A DNA stretch of 64,000 bases from an uncultured Flavobacteriaceae bacterium. GTDB taxonomy: Bacteria > Bacteroidota > Bacteroidia > Flavobacteriales > Flavobacteriaceae. Location: contig CANKZG010000001.1 of the NCBI GenBank assembly GCA_947488435.1, positions 558,001 through 622,000 on the forward strand, in the 5' to 3' direction. This document shows, piece after piece, positions 28,505 through 38,021 of this stretch; the stretch's first letter is position 1; each line of letters begins with the position of its first letter. A program made the position numbers and the translations under genes. The notes beneath the pieces are model-generated. The model was given only the letters and a program-made list of their open reading frames with translations. It had not been told where the DNA came from and did not search any database.

Positions 28505-29539
28505 TTATTTTGTGGAAACGGACTGCATTTTTCCCAACTTGCGCAAAACACCAATATGATCCATAATGGCACCGACAAATGTTCTTTTCGTATTATAGGG
28601 CATCCCATATTCCCTAGCAGTTTCAGCAACGATATTTGACAGTTTTTTATAGTGTACGTGACAGATATTCGGCAGCAGGTGATGTTCTATCTGGTAGTTC
28701 AATCCCCCAATCAACCAAGAGAAAAAACGGCTGTTTGGCGAAAAATTAGTGGTCGTGGCCAATTGGTGAGTAGACCAATCTCCTAAAACAAACCCATCCT
28801 CATTAGGTAGTGGAAATTTGGTGCTGGGCATGATATGTGCCACTTGAAATACGATGCTTATAAGCAGTCCTGTTACAACGTGCATGCTAAGAAATGCCAA
28901 GATAATTATCCATGGAGCCAACGGCACCATGAGCATAGGTATAATTAGGGCATAGGAATAATATAGCAACTTCCAGCTTATGATTTTTATAAGTTCATTT
29001 CTAAATTCATTCTCTTTATCAAGAAATCCCATATTCCTATAGCGAACAAGCCGGATGAAATCTTTGGCAGTGACCCACGAAATTGTCGATAGACCATAAA
29101 AGAACCATATATACAAGTGCTGAAACCTATGGAGTCCATTTTTTTTAGCGTGTGGAGAGAAACGAAGGAAAAAAGGTGCATTTATATCATCGTCTGCTCC
29201 ATCTATATTGGTGTAGGAATGGTGCAGAACATTGTGTTGGATTTTCCATACCGTAGCGTTCGCGCCTATCAGGTTCATGGTATAGCCTAAGTAATTGTTC
29301 ACTTTTTGGCTTTTGGAATACGAGCCATGTATGGCATCATGCATGATGCCCATGCCAATTCCTGCCATCCCTATTCCACTTATGATGTACAGCATAAAAA
29401 GCAACCATGGATTTGCCACAAGGCCAATATTAATCATGACCAATGGTCCGAAGAACAAGGTTAACATTGCTAAGGTCTTTGTGATCATGCTTTTGTTGGC
29501 ATGTTTACTAATATTGTTTGTTTTGAAATAATTGTTCAC
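28505..29539 (-). CDS. Fatty acid desaturase (front-end/acyl-lipid type)
   Basis: A 344-residue integral membrane di-iron enzyme. Three histidine boxes are present: HDAIH (67-71), HNVLHH (102-107) and QIEHH near residue 285; Gln opening the third box is typical of delta-5/6 type desaturases. Four membrane helices in two pairs. No fused cytochrome b5. It would introduce double bases into acyl chains and raise membrane fluidity; strand and spacing suggest it is transcribed with csp. Confidence 0.9.
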   Translation of the reverse strand: MNNYFKTNNISKHANKSMITKTLAMLTLFFGPLVMINIGLVANPWLLFMLYIISGIGMAGIGMGIMHDAIHGSYSKSQKVNNYLGYTMNLIGANATVWKIQHNVLHHSYTNIDGADDDINAPFFLRFSPHAKKNGLHRFQHLYIWFFYGLSTISWVTAKDFIRLVRYRNMGFLDKENEFRNELIKIISWKLLYYSYALIIPMLMVPLAPWIIILAFLSMHVVTGLLISIVFQVAHIMPSTKFPLPNEDGFVLGDWSTHQLATTTNFSPNSRFFSWLIGGLNYQIEHHLLPNICHVHYKKLSNIVAETAREYGMPYNTKRTFVGAIMDHIGVLRKLGKMQSVSTK

Positions 29540-30051
29540 CCTCTTTCTTAATGTTCTTGAGAAATCAGTGTTTGTTCCTTCAGAGAATCTTGGATTTTTG
29601 ATACTACGAATGTTTTGTTTTGAATCCTCCTAGCCTAAGGCCTTAGGAATCATGGATAAGCATAAAAAGCATGAGGTACAAAAAAATTTAATTGTGCAAA
29701 CTGTGTCCCAACCACAGTCACTATACCTATGTCTAGCTTAAAATTGTTTTTTGCACTATTGCTTTAAAAAATGAAGAGAGCTAGAAAATAATATTGAATC
29801 TGGGAAGACAAGATTAATCGGAGCTTTCCGAATTTTAACTTAACAAAGTTAACTGTAATTTGACCAATATTGCCCAATTATATGTTAAATACTGATATTC
29901 AATGTTTTACAATATAGGCTATAGATGATAAACCAAAGGCTGAAATTGGATACGATACTTTTTCAAAAAAACCTTTTTTGAGGTTGGGGAAGTAAAGAAA
30001 TGAACCAATCTGTATCAAATAATTCCAAGCATAATCTAAAACCCGTTTTAC
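29540..30051. other. 512-base intergenic region with a perfect palindrome
   Basis: No gene of note. CCTAAGGCCTTAGG at 29634-29647 is a 14-base perfect palindrome about 95 bases upstream of the desaturase start and may be an operator. A 29-codon ORF at 29651 has no support. Confidence 0.45.
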
Positions 30052-30073
30052 GTGCAAATAAAGTGCAAATAAA
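30052..30073. repeat. Tandem 11-base repeat beside tRNA-Ala
   Basis: GTGCAAATAAA occurs twice in tandem (30052-30062 and 30063-30073), immediately past the tRNA terminator. Could be a relic of an attachment site; no matching copy was noticed at the other end of the island. Confidence 0.4.
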
Positions 30074-30104
30074 AAAAGCCTTAGAAGTTAAATCCTTCTA
30101 AGGC
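30071..30104 (-). terminator. Terminator of tRNA-Ala
   Basis: Minus strand GCCTTAGAAG (30095-30104 side) pairs with CTTCTAAGGC (30078-30087 side) around 7 bases and is followed by T7. Confidence 0.8.
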
Positions 30105-30118
30105 CCCGTATTTACTAG

Positions 30119-30192
30119 TGGAGAATACCGGATTCGAACCGGTGACCTCTTGCCTGCCAGGCAAGCGCTCTAGCCAACTGAGCTAATCCCCC
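30119..30192 (-). tRNA. tRNA-Ala (anticodon GGC)
   Basis: A 74-base cloverleaf on the minus strand. Acceptor GGGGGAT/ATTCTCC has G3-U70, the alanine identity pair. The D stem is GCTC/GAGC. The anticodon stem CTTGC/GCAAG holds loop CTGGCAG, giving GGC (reads GCC and GCU). The T arm is ACCGG-TTCGAAT-CCGGT. The discriminator is A73; CCA is not encoded. Its 3' end faces the putative island. Confidence 0.95.
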
Positions 30193-30318
30193 ATGCTTTT
30201 CTTGATTTTTAAAATCGCGGAACTATTCAAATAGCGAACAAAAAATCAAGCGTCAAAGGAAGTGCTTTTTGATCACCTATCAAAATTTAGACTTGTTGAA
30301 AAATCCAACGATTCTTTT

Positions 30319-31116
30319 TTAATCTTTCTTTACGCAAAGTACCAACACTGGAGTAGGTGCATAAAATTCAGATTTTAAAACCGTATTTTTTTCCCAAAGT
30401 GCTTTAAAGAAACCTCGTTTTCTGCGAAAAACACATAATAAATCTGGGTGTTGCGATTGAAAATGTTCCAAAACTCCTAAGTAGGTTGTTGGGTTTTCCG
30501 AAATACTTAATTGTGTGCTTGCATCCATTAAAGCCGTGTCGATCTTAAGATCATCATCTGAATAACCTGGGGTTTTTACCAATAACAGATTAATGGTTGC
30601 ATTAAACTGATTACGGAGAGCCATTAAAGGGGTTAAGATTCGCTTTCTTTTTAAAATTCCTGAGCTGAAGGCCGTAAGTATATTTTTGAAAGCTCTAAAG
30701 TCTGTTCCTTTAGGGACCAACAAGGCCGGAATATTGGTGCGTTTTACAATTCTTCCCGAAGTGTTTCCTAGGTACAACTCTTCTCGAATATCGTTACTTC
30801 GGGGCGCAATAACAATAAGGTCAATCCCTAATTCCTTATCAATCTCCTTAATCCCATCGATTAAATCTCCATTATAAGTGGCAATCTTAACCGTTACACC
30901 TTTCGTATCCACTTTTTGGATAACTTCTTTCAATTGTTCAATACTGTTCTTCGCAACCTTTTCTTGAACATTGGCTAAACTTCCCATACCCATATTAACA
31001 CTAAAAACTTCCATCGCATATATTTGCGCATCAAACTCCGTCGCAAAATCTACTGCATACTGAAGGGTTTTAAAAGCATCGGGTGATGTACCAATAGGGA
31101 CTAAAATATTTTTCAT
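30319..31116 (-). CDS. Universal stress protein with two Usp domains
   Basis: A 265-residue tandem UspA protein. The first domain starts MKNILVPIGTSPDAFKTLQYA and ends with GNTSGRIVKRTNIPALLVP, carrying the Gx9G(S/T) type nucleotide loop; the second half (FKNILTAFSSG) is weaker. Likely cytosolic ATP-binding stress protein. Divergent from the GNAT gene. Confidence 0.88.
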   Translation of the reverse strand: MKNILVPIGTSPDAFKTLQYAVDFATEFDAQIYAMEVFSVNMGMGSLANVQEKVAKNSIEQLKEVIQKVDTKGVTVKIATYNGDLIDGIKEIDKELGIDLIVIAPRSNDIREELYLGNTSGRIVKRTNIPALLVPKGTDFRAFKNILTAFSSGILKRKRILTPLMALRNQFNATINLLLVKTPGYSDDDLKIDTALMDASTQLSISENPTTYLGVLEHFQSQHPDLLCVFRRKRGFFKALWEKNTVLKSEFYAPTPVLVLCVKKD

Positions 31117-31175
31117 TGGTTTAAATTTTATGTTGGTGGATTGGTATAAATTTACAATTTAATTGTTTGCTATAT

Positions 31176-31676
31176 ATGATTCGACATGCAAAGATATCGG
31201 AAATAACTGATATTCTATCCATTACTACTGCCTGTGCTACCCATATGATTCAAAAGGGGATTTATCAGTGGAATACGCACTACCCATCCGAAAAAGTTTT
31301 TATTGAAGATATTGCCCGAAATGAGCTTTATCTTCTCGTAGAAGGAAAGCTTATCATTGGTATGATTGTAATTTCTACCCGAATGGATGCCGAATATGCC
31401 GAGGTTAGCTGGAAGACCCCAAATCAACATAATATTTACATTCATCGTTTGGCTGTACATCCGGATCACCAAGGAAAAGGATATGCACAGCAATTAATGG
31501 ATTATGCGGAAACCTATGCCAAAGAAAATAAATACACTTCCGTGCGTTTAGATACCTTTAGTCAAAACCCGAGAAATCAGCGTTTTTATAAAGCTAGAGG
31601 CTATCAACAATTGGAAACTATATACTACCCCAAACAAAGTGAACATCCATTTTATTGTTTTGAATTGGTATGGTAA
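31176..31676 (+). CDS. GNAT-family N-acetyltransferase
   Basis: A 166-residue acetyl-CoA-dependent acetyltransferase. Motif A, VHPDHQGKGYAQQLMDYAE, binds CoA; RFYKARGYQQL is the C-terminal motif. ATG 31176 is used; a TTG at 31167 is also in frame. It overlaps the MATE gene by 7 bases, so they are coupled. Confidence 0.9.
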   Translation: MIRHAKISEITDILSITTACATHMIQKGIYQWNTHYPSEKVFIEDIARNELYLLVEGKLIIGMIVISTRMDAEYAEVSWKTPNQHNIYIHRLAVHPDHQGKGYAQQLMDYAETYAKENKYTSVRLDTFSQNPRNQRFYKARGYQQLETIYYPKQSEHPFYCFELVW

Positions 31677-33019
31677 AAAAGAACACCATACAACCGATTA
31701 ATTTCAAGAGTATTAACCGCCTTGCTATTCCTGCTACCGTAGCTGGTATTGCAGAACCCTTGCTTTCCATTACAGATACCGCTATCGTTGGCAATATCCC
31801 TGTAAATGGCTTGGAATCTTTAGCTGCAGCAGGAATTGTGGGTTCTTTTTTATCTATGCTTATTTGGATATTGGGGCAAACACGAAGCTCTATTTCGGCT
31901 ATTATATCGCAATATTTAGGTGCGGGTAAATTGGAAGAAGTAAAAACACTCCCCGCTCAAGCCATCTTTTTTAATATTGGTCTTAGTGTTGTGCTATTAT
32001 TAGGTACTATATTTATTATCGAGGATATTTTTAAGCTTTTAAATGCTTCCGGTAAAATTTTAGAATACTGCATCTCTTATTATGCCATACGCGTTTGGGG
32101 CTTTCCCCTTACCCTTTTCACTTTTGCTATTTTCGGAATCTTTCGAGGTTTGCAAAATACTTTTTGGCCCATGCTTATCGCGTTGGTTGGAGCCGTACTC
32201 AACGTTATTTTAGATTACATTTTGGTATATGGCATCGAAGGTTTTATAACACCTTTGTATTTGGAAGGAGCTGCTTGGGCTAGCTTAATCGCTCAGGGCG
32301 TTATGGCATTAATGGCGTTTGTATTACTTCTGGTAAAAACGGATATTAGTTTAAAACTCAAATTCCCATTGCACCCTGAATTAGGACGACTTGTTGTAAT
32401 GAGTTTAAATTTGTTTGTCCGGGCCTTGGCACTTAATGCTGCATTACTTCTAGCCGTTAGGGAAGCTACTGCTTTAGGGGATCGCTATATTGGCGCGCAC
32501 ACTATAGCCATAAATATATGGCTTTTTGCGGCCTTTTTTATCGATGGCTATGCTGCTGCGGGTAATATAATGGGCGGTAGGTTATTGGGAGCTAAAAATT
32601 ATAGGGAACTTTGGAAGCTTACAAAAAGAATTGTGATCTACGGTTTATGTGTAAGTCTTATTCTTGCTCTTTTAGGGTTTGTATTTTACTACCCCATTGG
32701 GCGTCTTTTTTCGAATGAAGCGATTGTTTTAGAAAGTTTTTATATGATCTTTTTTATTGTGATTTTAGGACTTCCTATGAATACAATTGCCTTTGTTTTT
32801 GACGGGCTTTTTAAAGGGTTGGGTGAAATGAAATATTTACGAAATACCCTTCTTTTTGCAACTTTTTTGGGATTTATTCCGGCGTTGTATCTTGGTAAAA
32901 TGGGTGGCTTAGGTTTTTATAGTATTTGGATCGCATTTATAGTTTGGATGAGTATTCGCGGCGGAGCGTTGATCTGGAAATTTATCCGGAAGTTTCGTCC
33001 ACTTATGCAAAACCCCTAA
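31670..33019 (+). CDS. MATE-family efflux transporter
   Basis: A 449-residue inner-membrane exporter with twelve predicted helices. AIPATVAGIAEPLLSITDTAIVG is the classical MATE N-terminus and the central half repeats the pattern after about residue 230. Drives out drugs or toxic metabolites using an ion gradient. Overlaps the GNAT gene upstream and is 30 bases from the crotonase gene. Confidence 0.92.
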   Translation: MVKKNTIQPINFKSINRLAIPATVAGIAEPLLSITDTAIVGNIPVNGLESLAAAGIVGSFLSMLIWILGQTRSSISAIISQYLGAGKLEEVKTLPAQAIFFNIGLSVVLLLGTIFIIEDIFKLLNASGKILEYCISYYAIRVWGFPLTLFTFAIFGIFRGLQNTFWPMLIALVGAVLNVILDYILVYGIEGFITPLYLEGAAWASLIAQGVMALMAFVLLLVKTDISLKLKFPLHPELGRLVVMSLNLFVRALALNAALLLAVREATALGDRYIGAHTIAINIWLFAAFFIDGYAAAGNIMGGRLLGAKNYRELWKLTKRIVIYGLCVSLILALLGFVFYYPIGRLFSNEAIVLESFYMIFFIVILGLPMNTIAFVFDGLFKGLGEMKYLRNTLLFATFLGFIPALYLGKMGGLGFYSIWIAFIVWMSIRGGALIWKFIRKFRPLMQNP

Positions 33020-33049
33020 TTTTGACTATAATTTTCAAAATTACAATCC

Positions 33050-33817
33050 ATGGGTACACAAAGGGTTAACGGCAGTCTGTATACATCTATTGAAAATGGC
33101 GTTGCTACGGTAACATTTGGACATCCGGCAAGTAACGCGTTTGTTTCAGAATTGTTAGTACGCCTAGCAAAGGAGTTTCATAAGTTATCGGAATTACCGA
33201 ATGTTGTCGTAATTGTACTGAAGTCTGAAGGGGATCGTGCTTTTTGTGCTGGAGCTTCTTTTGATGAGTTGGTAGCTGTTTCAAATATTGAAGAAGGGAA
33301 AGCTTTTTTTAGTGGTTTTGCCAATGTTATTAATGCCATGCGCAGGTGTAAAAAAATTATAATAACTCGCGTTCAAGGAAAGGCTGTTGGTGGAGGTGTA
33401 GGATTAATCGCAGCCAGTGATTATGCTTTTGCAACAGATCATGCAGCGATTCGGCTCTCCGAAATTGCAATAGGTATTGCTCCCTTGGTGATTTCTCCCG
33501 CTGTTGAACGTAAAATCGGGAAAGCTGGTTTTGCTGAACTTTCAATGGCTCCTGAAACTTGGAAAAATGCGTATTGGGCCAAAGAAAAAGGGCTTTTTGC
33601 CCAAGTATTTGAACGCACTTCGGAAATGGATAAAGAACTTCATTTTTTTACAAAAAAATTAGCTTCTTACAATCCTGATGGATTAGCTTCCCTAAAAAAG
33701 ATACTATGGGAAGGCACAGAGGAGTGGGATAATTTGCTATTGCATAGGGCGCAGATGTCCGGAGAACTTGCTTTATCTTCAAATACAAAAGAGGCTTTGG
33801 TAAAATTTAAAAAATGA
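33050..33817 (+). CDS. Enoyl-CoA hydratase/isomerase family protein
   Basis: A 255-residue crotonase-fold protein. The oxyanion-hole segments are FCAGASFDEL and GKAVGGGVGLIAASDYAFA; the position LSEIAIGIAP has one Glu where hydratases usually have catalytic acids. The exact CoA substrate is unknown. Third gene of the GNAT-MATE operon. Confidence 0.88.
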   Translation: MGTQRVNGSLYTSIENGVATVTFGHPASNAFVSELLVRLAKEFHKLSELPNVVVIVLKSEGDRAFCAGASFDELVAVSNIEEGKAFFSGFANVINAMRRCKKIIITRVQGKAVGGGVGLIAASDYAFATDHAAIRLSEIAIGIAPLVISPAVERKIGKAGFAELSMAPETWKNAYWAKEKGLFAQVFERTSEMDKELHFFTKKLASYNPDGLASLKKILWEGTEEWDNLLLHRAQMSGELALSSNTKEALVKFKK

Positions 33818-33878
33818 CCTACAACATTTAATACAATAAGCTTCTATTTTTACCGTTCTTCTTTTCTATTATTCGACT

Positions 33879-33992
33879 ATGGAACTCTTAAATTTTTTAA
33901 ATAGCGACCTTCTTTTCCCAATGACGGCTCTTTTTGTCATTATTATTTATTTTATAAACCGGATTCGAAGTCGTAGAAGATTTAAAAGATAA
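33879..33992 (+). CDS. Small single-pass membrane peptide, 37 residues
   Basis: Encodes MELLNFLNSDLLFPMTALFVIIIYFINRIR and a basic tail RSRRRFKR-like. One membrane helix and positive end. Resembles in layout the minus-strand peptide at 16345. Family unknown. Confidence 0.5.
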   Translation: MELLNFLNSDLLFPMTALFVIIIYFINRIRSRRRFKR

Positions 33993-34030
33993 GCTCCTAA
34001 TTCAATACCCTTTTCGTCCCCCAAAATACC

Positions 34031-34038
34031 TACCTTTG
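34031..34038 (+). promoter_or_regulatory. Putative -7 box of queD
   Basis: TACCTTTG, exact TAnnTTTG. The transcript would start near 34045, so the second ATG (34056) gives a normal short leader while 34047 would be almost leaderless. Confidence 0.5.
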
Positions 34039-34055
34039 TCCGTCTAATGCATCGT

Positions 34056-34508
34056 ATGAGTAAAATTAGAATAACAAAACAATTTACCTTTGAAACCGGT
34101 CATGCACTTTACGGGTATGATGGGAAATGTAAAAATGTTCATGGGCATAGTTACAAGCTTTCGGTAACGGTTATTGGAGTTCCAAAAACAGATACTTCTC
34201 ATGTAAAATTGGGAATGGTCATTGATTTTGGAGACCTAAAAAAAATTGTTAAAGAAGAAATTGTGGATCCTTTTGATCATGCTACAGTGTTCAATAAAAA
34301 TACGCCTCATATCGAATTAGCGCAGGAGTTAATGCAACGAGGGCATAAAGTTATTTTAGCCGATTATCAGCCTACCAGTGAAAATATGGTAATTGATTTT
34401 GCAGAAAAAATTAAGACACGTCTCCCTAAGGAAGTTGCACTGTATTCCTTAAAATTACGAGAAACAGATACTGCTTTCGCAGAGTGGTATGCGACAGACA
34501 ATAATTGA
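34056..34508 (+). CDS. queD: 6-carboxytetrahydropterin synthase (QueD/PTPS family)
   Basis: A 150-residue zinc enzyme of queuosine/pterin synthesis. Zinc His residues are in FETGHALYG and NVHGHSY; DFGDLKKIVKE and DHATVFN carry active-site positions, and LRETDTAFAEWY holds the pterin-anchoring Glu. It converts dihydroneopterin triphosphate to 6-carboxytetrahydropterin. No other que gene is close. Confidence 0.9.
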   Translation: MSKIRITKQFTFETGHALYGYDGKCKNVHGHSYKLSVTVIGVPKTDTSHVKLGMVIDFGDLKKIVKEEIVDPFDHATVFNKNTPHIELAQELMQRGHKVILADYQPTSENMVIDFAEKIKTRLPKEVALYSLKLRETDTAFAEWYATDNN

Positions 34509-34542
34509 TCTATTTTACGGTAACCCAACAGATCTTGCCGTT

Positions 34543-35388
34543 TCAATCTATATATTGCTCAAAAAACGCAGCAGTATCTGTAACGCTTTCCAATCCTAAA
34601 ATCCAACAGGTTTCTGAAAGATCTGAAAAATCTAATCCTCCATTTGAAATCGCCTTATTTAAATAACGTCCTTCTTTTCCGTTATAGGTGTTTCCAAGAT
34701 CTACGGCTAACTGCCATAGCTCTCTTAATTTTGGGTCAGAAATTTTAGCAGCCCAATTTGTAAATGCTGGAGATCGAAAACCCGGTGTTCCATTTCCCAC
34801 AGCATTCCCATCGGGTATTTTTATATAATCAATAGTTTGTTTTACAAACTGCAAATCTTCCGTTGTGGTTACCTCCTCATTCCAATCACTATGTTGAACA
34901 ATATGAATGCGCCTTGCCATATCGATCTGAGGTAATTCTTGTTGTATAGCTCTTATTAATTTTGCCGAGAAATCGGACTGTCCTGCTTCTGCAATCCATA
35001 CATCGCCTCCTTTTCTAAGTGTTTTTTTAGCTAGTTTTTTAACCTTTTCTATTGCTGCAGCCCGATTCTCATGTGCATCTGTCCAATTGTTTCCAAAAGC
35101 TAGTTCAAACAACATATTGGCAGGAACATATAAGCCTTTTTGCATCCCATAGGTGCCTGCAACCGCATGATAGTTTATTTTTGAAAAATCCGAATACGTT
35201 ACCAATGTTTTAAAAGCAGCAACCGAATGTAAATCATCCACATCCGTTTTACAATCAAATTGTGGCAATAACAGATCTTTTTCTATATCAAATCTCTCCT
35301 GTTGTGCAGGTTCGGTAATAGTAGAGCTTTGTTTATGGGATATCACAAATGTTCCGATAAGGAGAAGTAGCAAAATTTTTAAATTCAT
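34543..35388 (-). CDS. Exported nucleoside hydrolase-like protein
   Basis: A 281-residue protein with a signal peptide (MNLKILLLLLIGTFVIS). The stretch FDCKTDVDDLHSVAAFKTL looks like the DxDxxxDD calcium/ribose motif of nucleoside hydrolases, and NWTDAHENR and DVWIAEAGQSDFSAK suit that fold. Not a typical enzyme otherwise, so the role is uncertain; it may act on a secreted nucleoside or sugar. Confidence 0.6.
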   Translation of the reverse strand: MNLKILLLLLIGTFVISHKQSSTITEPAQQERFDIEKDLLLPQFDCKTDVDDLHSVAAFKTLVTYSDFSKINYHAVAGTYGMQKGLYVPANMLFELAFGNNWTDAHENRAAAIEKVKKLAKKTLRKGGDVWIAEAGQSDFSAKLIRAIQQELPQIDMARRIHIVQHSDWNEEVTTTEDLQFVKQTIDYIKIPDGNAVGNGTPGFRSPAFTNWAAKISDPKLRELWQLAVDLGNTYNGKEGRYLNKAISNGGLDFSDLSETCWILGLESVTDTAAFFEQYID

Positions 35389-35512
35389 TTTTAAGGTATC
35401 GTTATGAACAAAGTATTGTTAGGGAGTTACATCGCCTACGAAAATAGAAAATAAAGAGAAACTTAAAGTTTGTAGATCAGTTTTTCCTTAGGGTATTCCC
35501 TAAATACTGGCT

Positions 35513-36526
35513 TTAACTTTTTACGCGAAACGTATAAGTAGAAATTAAATCTGTACCAATAAATAGATGTACATCATAAAAACCTGTTTTCTCAAACTTA
35601 TAGTCTAAGGTTAGCGATTGATCATCTATTGTTGTGGAGGTAGGATGTATTTTTTTACTGCTATTTCCATTGTCGATTAAAAGACTAATGTCTTCTTTTT
35701 TTGCAGGTTTTAGCAACTTATAATGAAAGCTTATTTTTTCATTTTTTCGTAAGGTGTTGTGCATTTTGGTTGGTGCAAGTGGAATACTGCTCATCGCATA
35801 GGCTTTTCCATACACAACAGGGGCTTCTAAAAAGTTTTTAAAGGTATGTTTTGTGGGGTCTACAAGCAACCATTTCTTGTCTACAGGATAGTGATTTATA
35901 GCAAAAAGTTCGGGGTTGGTAAGGAAGAACCCGTCGTTGTATTGAAACTCAAATCGAGTGGTCTCGGGATTTGGTAACCCACTAGCCCAGGTAGGGTCAC
36001 AGAGGTACCACTTACCTTGCAATTTTACCGCATTCCAAGAGTGATTTGGGGCATCAAGCCGCTCCATATTTGTTGTACTTACTCTTGCATAACCATGAAC
36101 AATTTCACAATCAATATCTGCCAGTTCCGATAGTTCTTTAAGCAAATAGGCGTATCCAGTACATATTGTTTTATTATCTTCTATGAGCTTTTGAAATGCT
36201 ATTTTTTTAAACCGGTTATTCCAAGTTTTGAGCTTAAGACTATCATCTTTGAAACGTTGCCTTTTTCGCATGTTCTTGGCATACAAATTATAGTCATTTG
36301 CAATATTTCCACAAACCCATCTATAAATGGCTCTGAAACGTGTAACATCTGTTGTTAAATTTGCAGTAAGCTTATCAACCAATGCCGGTAAGTTGGTAAG
36401 GTTTTCATCTTTCCATGCCAATGCAATACTGTCCGTTCTTTGAAAATTAACAGAATCAAAATCAGCAACTTGAGCATTGGATTGGCATGCAAAAATAAAT
36501 AAGAAAATATAAGGTATTGCCTTCAT
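35513..36526 (-). CDS. Exported transglutaminase-fold protein
   Basis: A 337-residue protein with a signal peptide ending near FACQSNAQ. The transglutaminase-like core is RAIYRWVCGNI, then Cys in KTICTGYAYLLKEL, His in PNHSWNAVKL and Asp in YLCDPTWASG, a complete Cys-His-Asp triad. A C-terminal beta-sandwich follows. Probably a periplasmic peptidase or crosslinker. The TonB-plug-like gene lies 25 bases upstream, on the same strand. Confidence 0.85.
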   Translation of the reverse strand: MKAIPYIFLFIFACQSNAQVADFDSVNFQRTDSIALAWKDENLTNLPALVDKLTANLTTDVTRFRAIYRWVCGNIANDYNLYAKNMRKRQRFKDDSLKLKTWNNRFKKIAFQKLIEDNKTICTGYAYLLKELSELADIDCEIVHGYARVSTTNMERLDAPNHSWNAVKLQGKWYLCDPTWASGLPNPETTRFEFQYNDGFFLTNPELFAINHYPVDKKWLLVDPTKHTFKNFLEAPVVYGKAYAMSSIPLAPTKMHNTLRKNEKISFHYKLLKPAKKEDISLLIDNGNSSKKIHPTSTTIDDQSLTLDYKFEKTGFYDVHLFIGTDLISTYTFRVKS

Positions 36527-36551
36527 TAAAGCCGGGATTGCATTCCTTTAA

Positions 36552-36989
36552 TTAATGCTTCGGTTTTTTCGACTTATAAGGTTTGTCCGTATTCAACGCA
36601 CCCACAAATTCGATTAATCCTTCAGACAGTATTGTTTTAATAAACGAAGTATTCGCTTCTATTTTCACTTCTTCAGTTTCATATCCCAGATAACTAATTA
36701 GCAAAATATCTCCTGTTTTTAATGCTTTAGGAAAAGTAAATTCGCCTTTACTATCGGTCACTGCACCAATTTTGGTGCCTTTTAATACCACATTAGCACT
36801 CTCTAGAGGGCCATAGGAATCACTAATCAACCCCTTAATAATTCGTTCTTTTTGCGCCGTTTGTGTAGCGGAAACCTCGCTTGACTGGCCATAAATTGGA
36901 TGGAATGCCAGTGAAGCAGTCATTAGGATAATCATAACGCCTAATCTACTGAATCCTTTTTTTTGAGTAAATGGTAATCGTGTTTTCAT
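36552..36989 (-). CDS. Exported carboxypeptidase-D-regulatory-like domain protein
   Basis: A 145-residue protein with an N-terminal signal/membrane segment (LGVMIILMTASLAFHPIYGQ). The domain IKGLISDSYGPLESANVVLKG with TKIGAVTDSKGEFTFP and LLISYLGYETEEV is the Bacteroidota pattern found before TonB receptors, but here it stands alone and has a Lys-rich tail. It could be a surface or periplasmic adaptor for the transglutaminase-like protein downstream. Confidence 0.8.
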   Translation of the reverse strand: MKTRLPFTQKKGFSRLGVMIILMTASLAFHPIYGQSSEVSATQTAQKERIIKGLISDSYGPLESANVVLKGTKIGAVTDSKGEFTFPKALKTGDILLISYLGYETEEVKIEANTSFIKTILSEGLIEFVGALNTDKPYKSKKPKH

Positions 36990-37182
36990 AATTCTATATT
37001 TTGTTTACATCAAAACTATTTGAACTTCTCCTAGCAAAAAAGCGCTATTGAGGGAACTGTCGTTTTCAATGAGGGAATACACTATAATAATAGCAATGCA
37101 GCATTGCTTATTCCATACCCTAAAGATAGAAATTAGTGCTCAATCTGAAATGCTAACATTTTGAATTCGTTTCTCTTATGGG

Positions 37183-37914
37183 TTATTTTTCAGATATTAA
37201 ATTCAGTAATGTTGTGGTTTCCCTTATTATTACCTGATACATTTCTGTTTGAAACTCAAACAATTTCAGACTTTCCACCAACGCATTATTAAGTATTCTA
37301 AAGTTTTTAGATTGTTTATCTAATTCCAAGCTTGTTGCATCCTCTCCTTCACTGTTTGACAATCCATTAAGCATTATCAAATCAAAATTTTTCTTTATTT
37401 CCTGTTCGTATAAAGCCACATCTTGTATCGTTGAAGTTTCATAAAACGAATATTGTTCATGAATATTCTTAAGCTTTAAAATGGCGATACGTTTTGATTC
37501 TGAAAAAAGTGACAAACTTCCGGTTGTGATAAGATCTTCAATGGTATATGCATTCGTATAAAATGCACGCTTAGAGGTATTAATGCTATTATACTTTTGT
37601 AATAACACTTCCGTTTTAGCATCCTTTAAATTGTAGTAATCAAAGTATTTTTTAATGGATTCTTTCTTGATGTTATTTGTATTATCTAGGTTTTTTAGTC
37701 TAGATAAGTCTGCCTTCAATTCGGTAATAAGGTTTTTTTGATAGGATTCAAGCAACGCATGATTAGTTCTGTTTTCATTCCAATTGTTAACTCCTATTGC
37801 AATCAATATGCCTATTACAATGAGTACTATTTCCCCTAGACCATATATTAGATATTTACCAATCTTATTTTCTGTGAGAAGCCCCTGCCTAATTTTCCGG
37901 AAGAATTTTAGCAT
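37183..37914 (-). CDS. DUF6090 family membrane protein (copy 1)
   Basis: A 243-residue protein. Starts MLKFFRKIRQGLLTENKIGKY, then helix YGLGEIVLIVIGILIAIGVNNWNE, then a long alpha-helical outer part. Two paralogues lie at 39943 and 40694 with the same basic N-terminus, helix and xNxWNE motif. Role unknown. The minus strand upstream has TACCTTTA as a -7 like box (37930-37937), also seen in front of the paralogue at 41437. Confidence 0.8.
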   Translation of the reverse strand: MLKFFRKIRQGLLTENKIGKYLIYGLGEIVLIVIGILIAIGVNNWNENRTNHALLESYQKNLITELKADLSRLKNLDNTNNIKKESIKKYFDYYNLKDAKTEVLLQKYNSINTSKRAFYTNAYTIEDLITTGSLSLFSESKRIAILKLKNIHEQYSFYETSTIQDVALYEQEIKKNFDLIMLNGLSNSEGEDATSLELDKQSKNFRILNNALVESLKLFEFQTEMYQVIIRETTTLLNLISEK

Positions 37915-38021
37915 TTGTGTTCTTTTTTCTAAAGGTATGATAATAAATTCATTAGGGTAAATCAGAACTAAACGAAAGCAACTATCTATGTGTTGGGATT
38001 ACTCGGGTATTTGACACTTTC

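Noticed and set aside
29540-30192. Integrated element with integrase at tRNA-Ala
   Set aside because: No integrase, transposase or duplicated tRNA end was found on either strand.
36552-36989. TonB-dependent receptor (SusC type)
   Set aside because: Only the CarboxypepD-regulatory-like domain is present; no plug or barrel follows.
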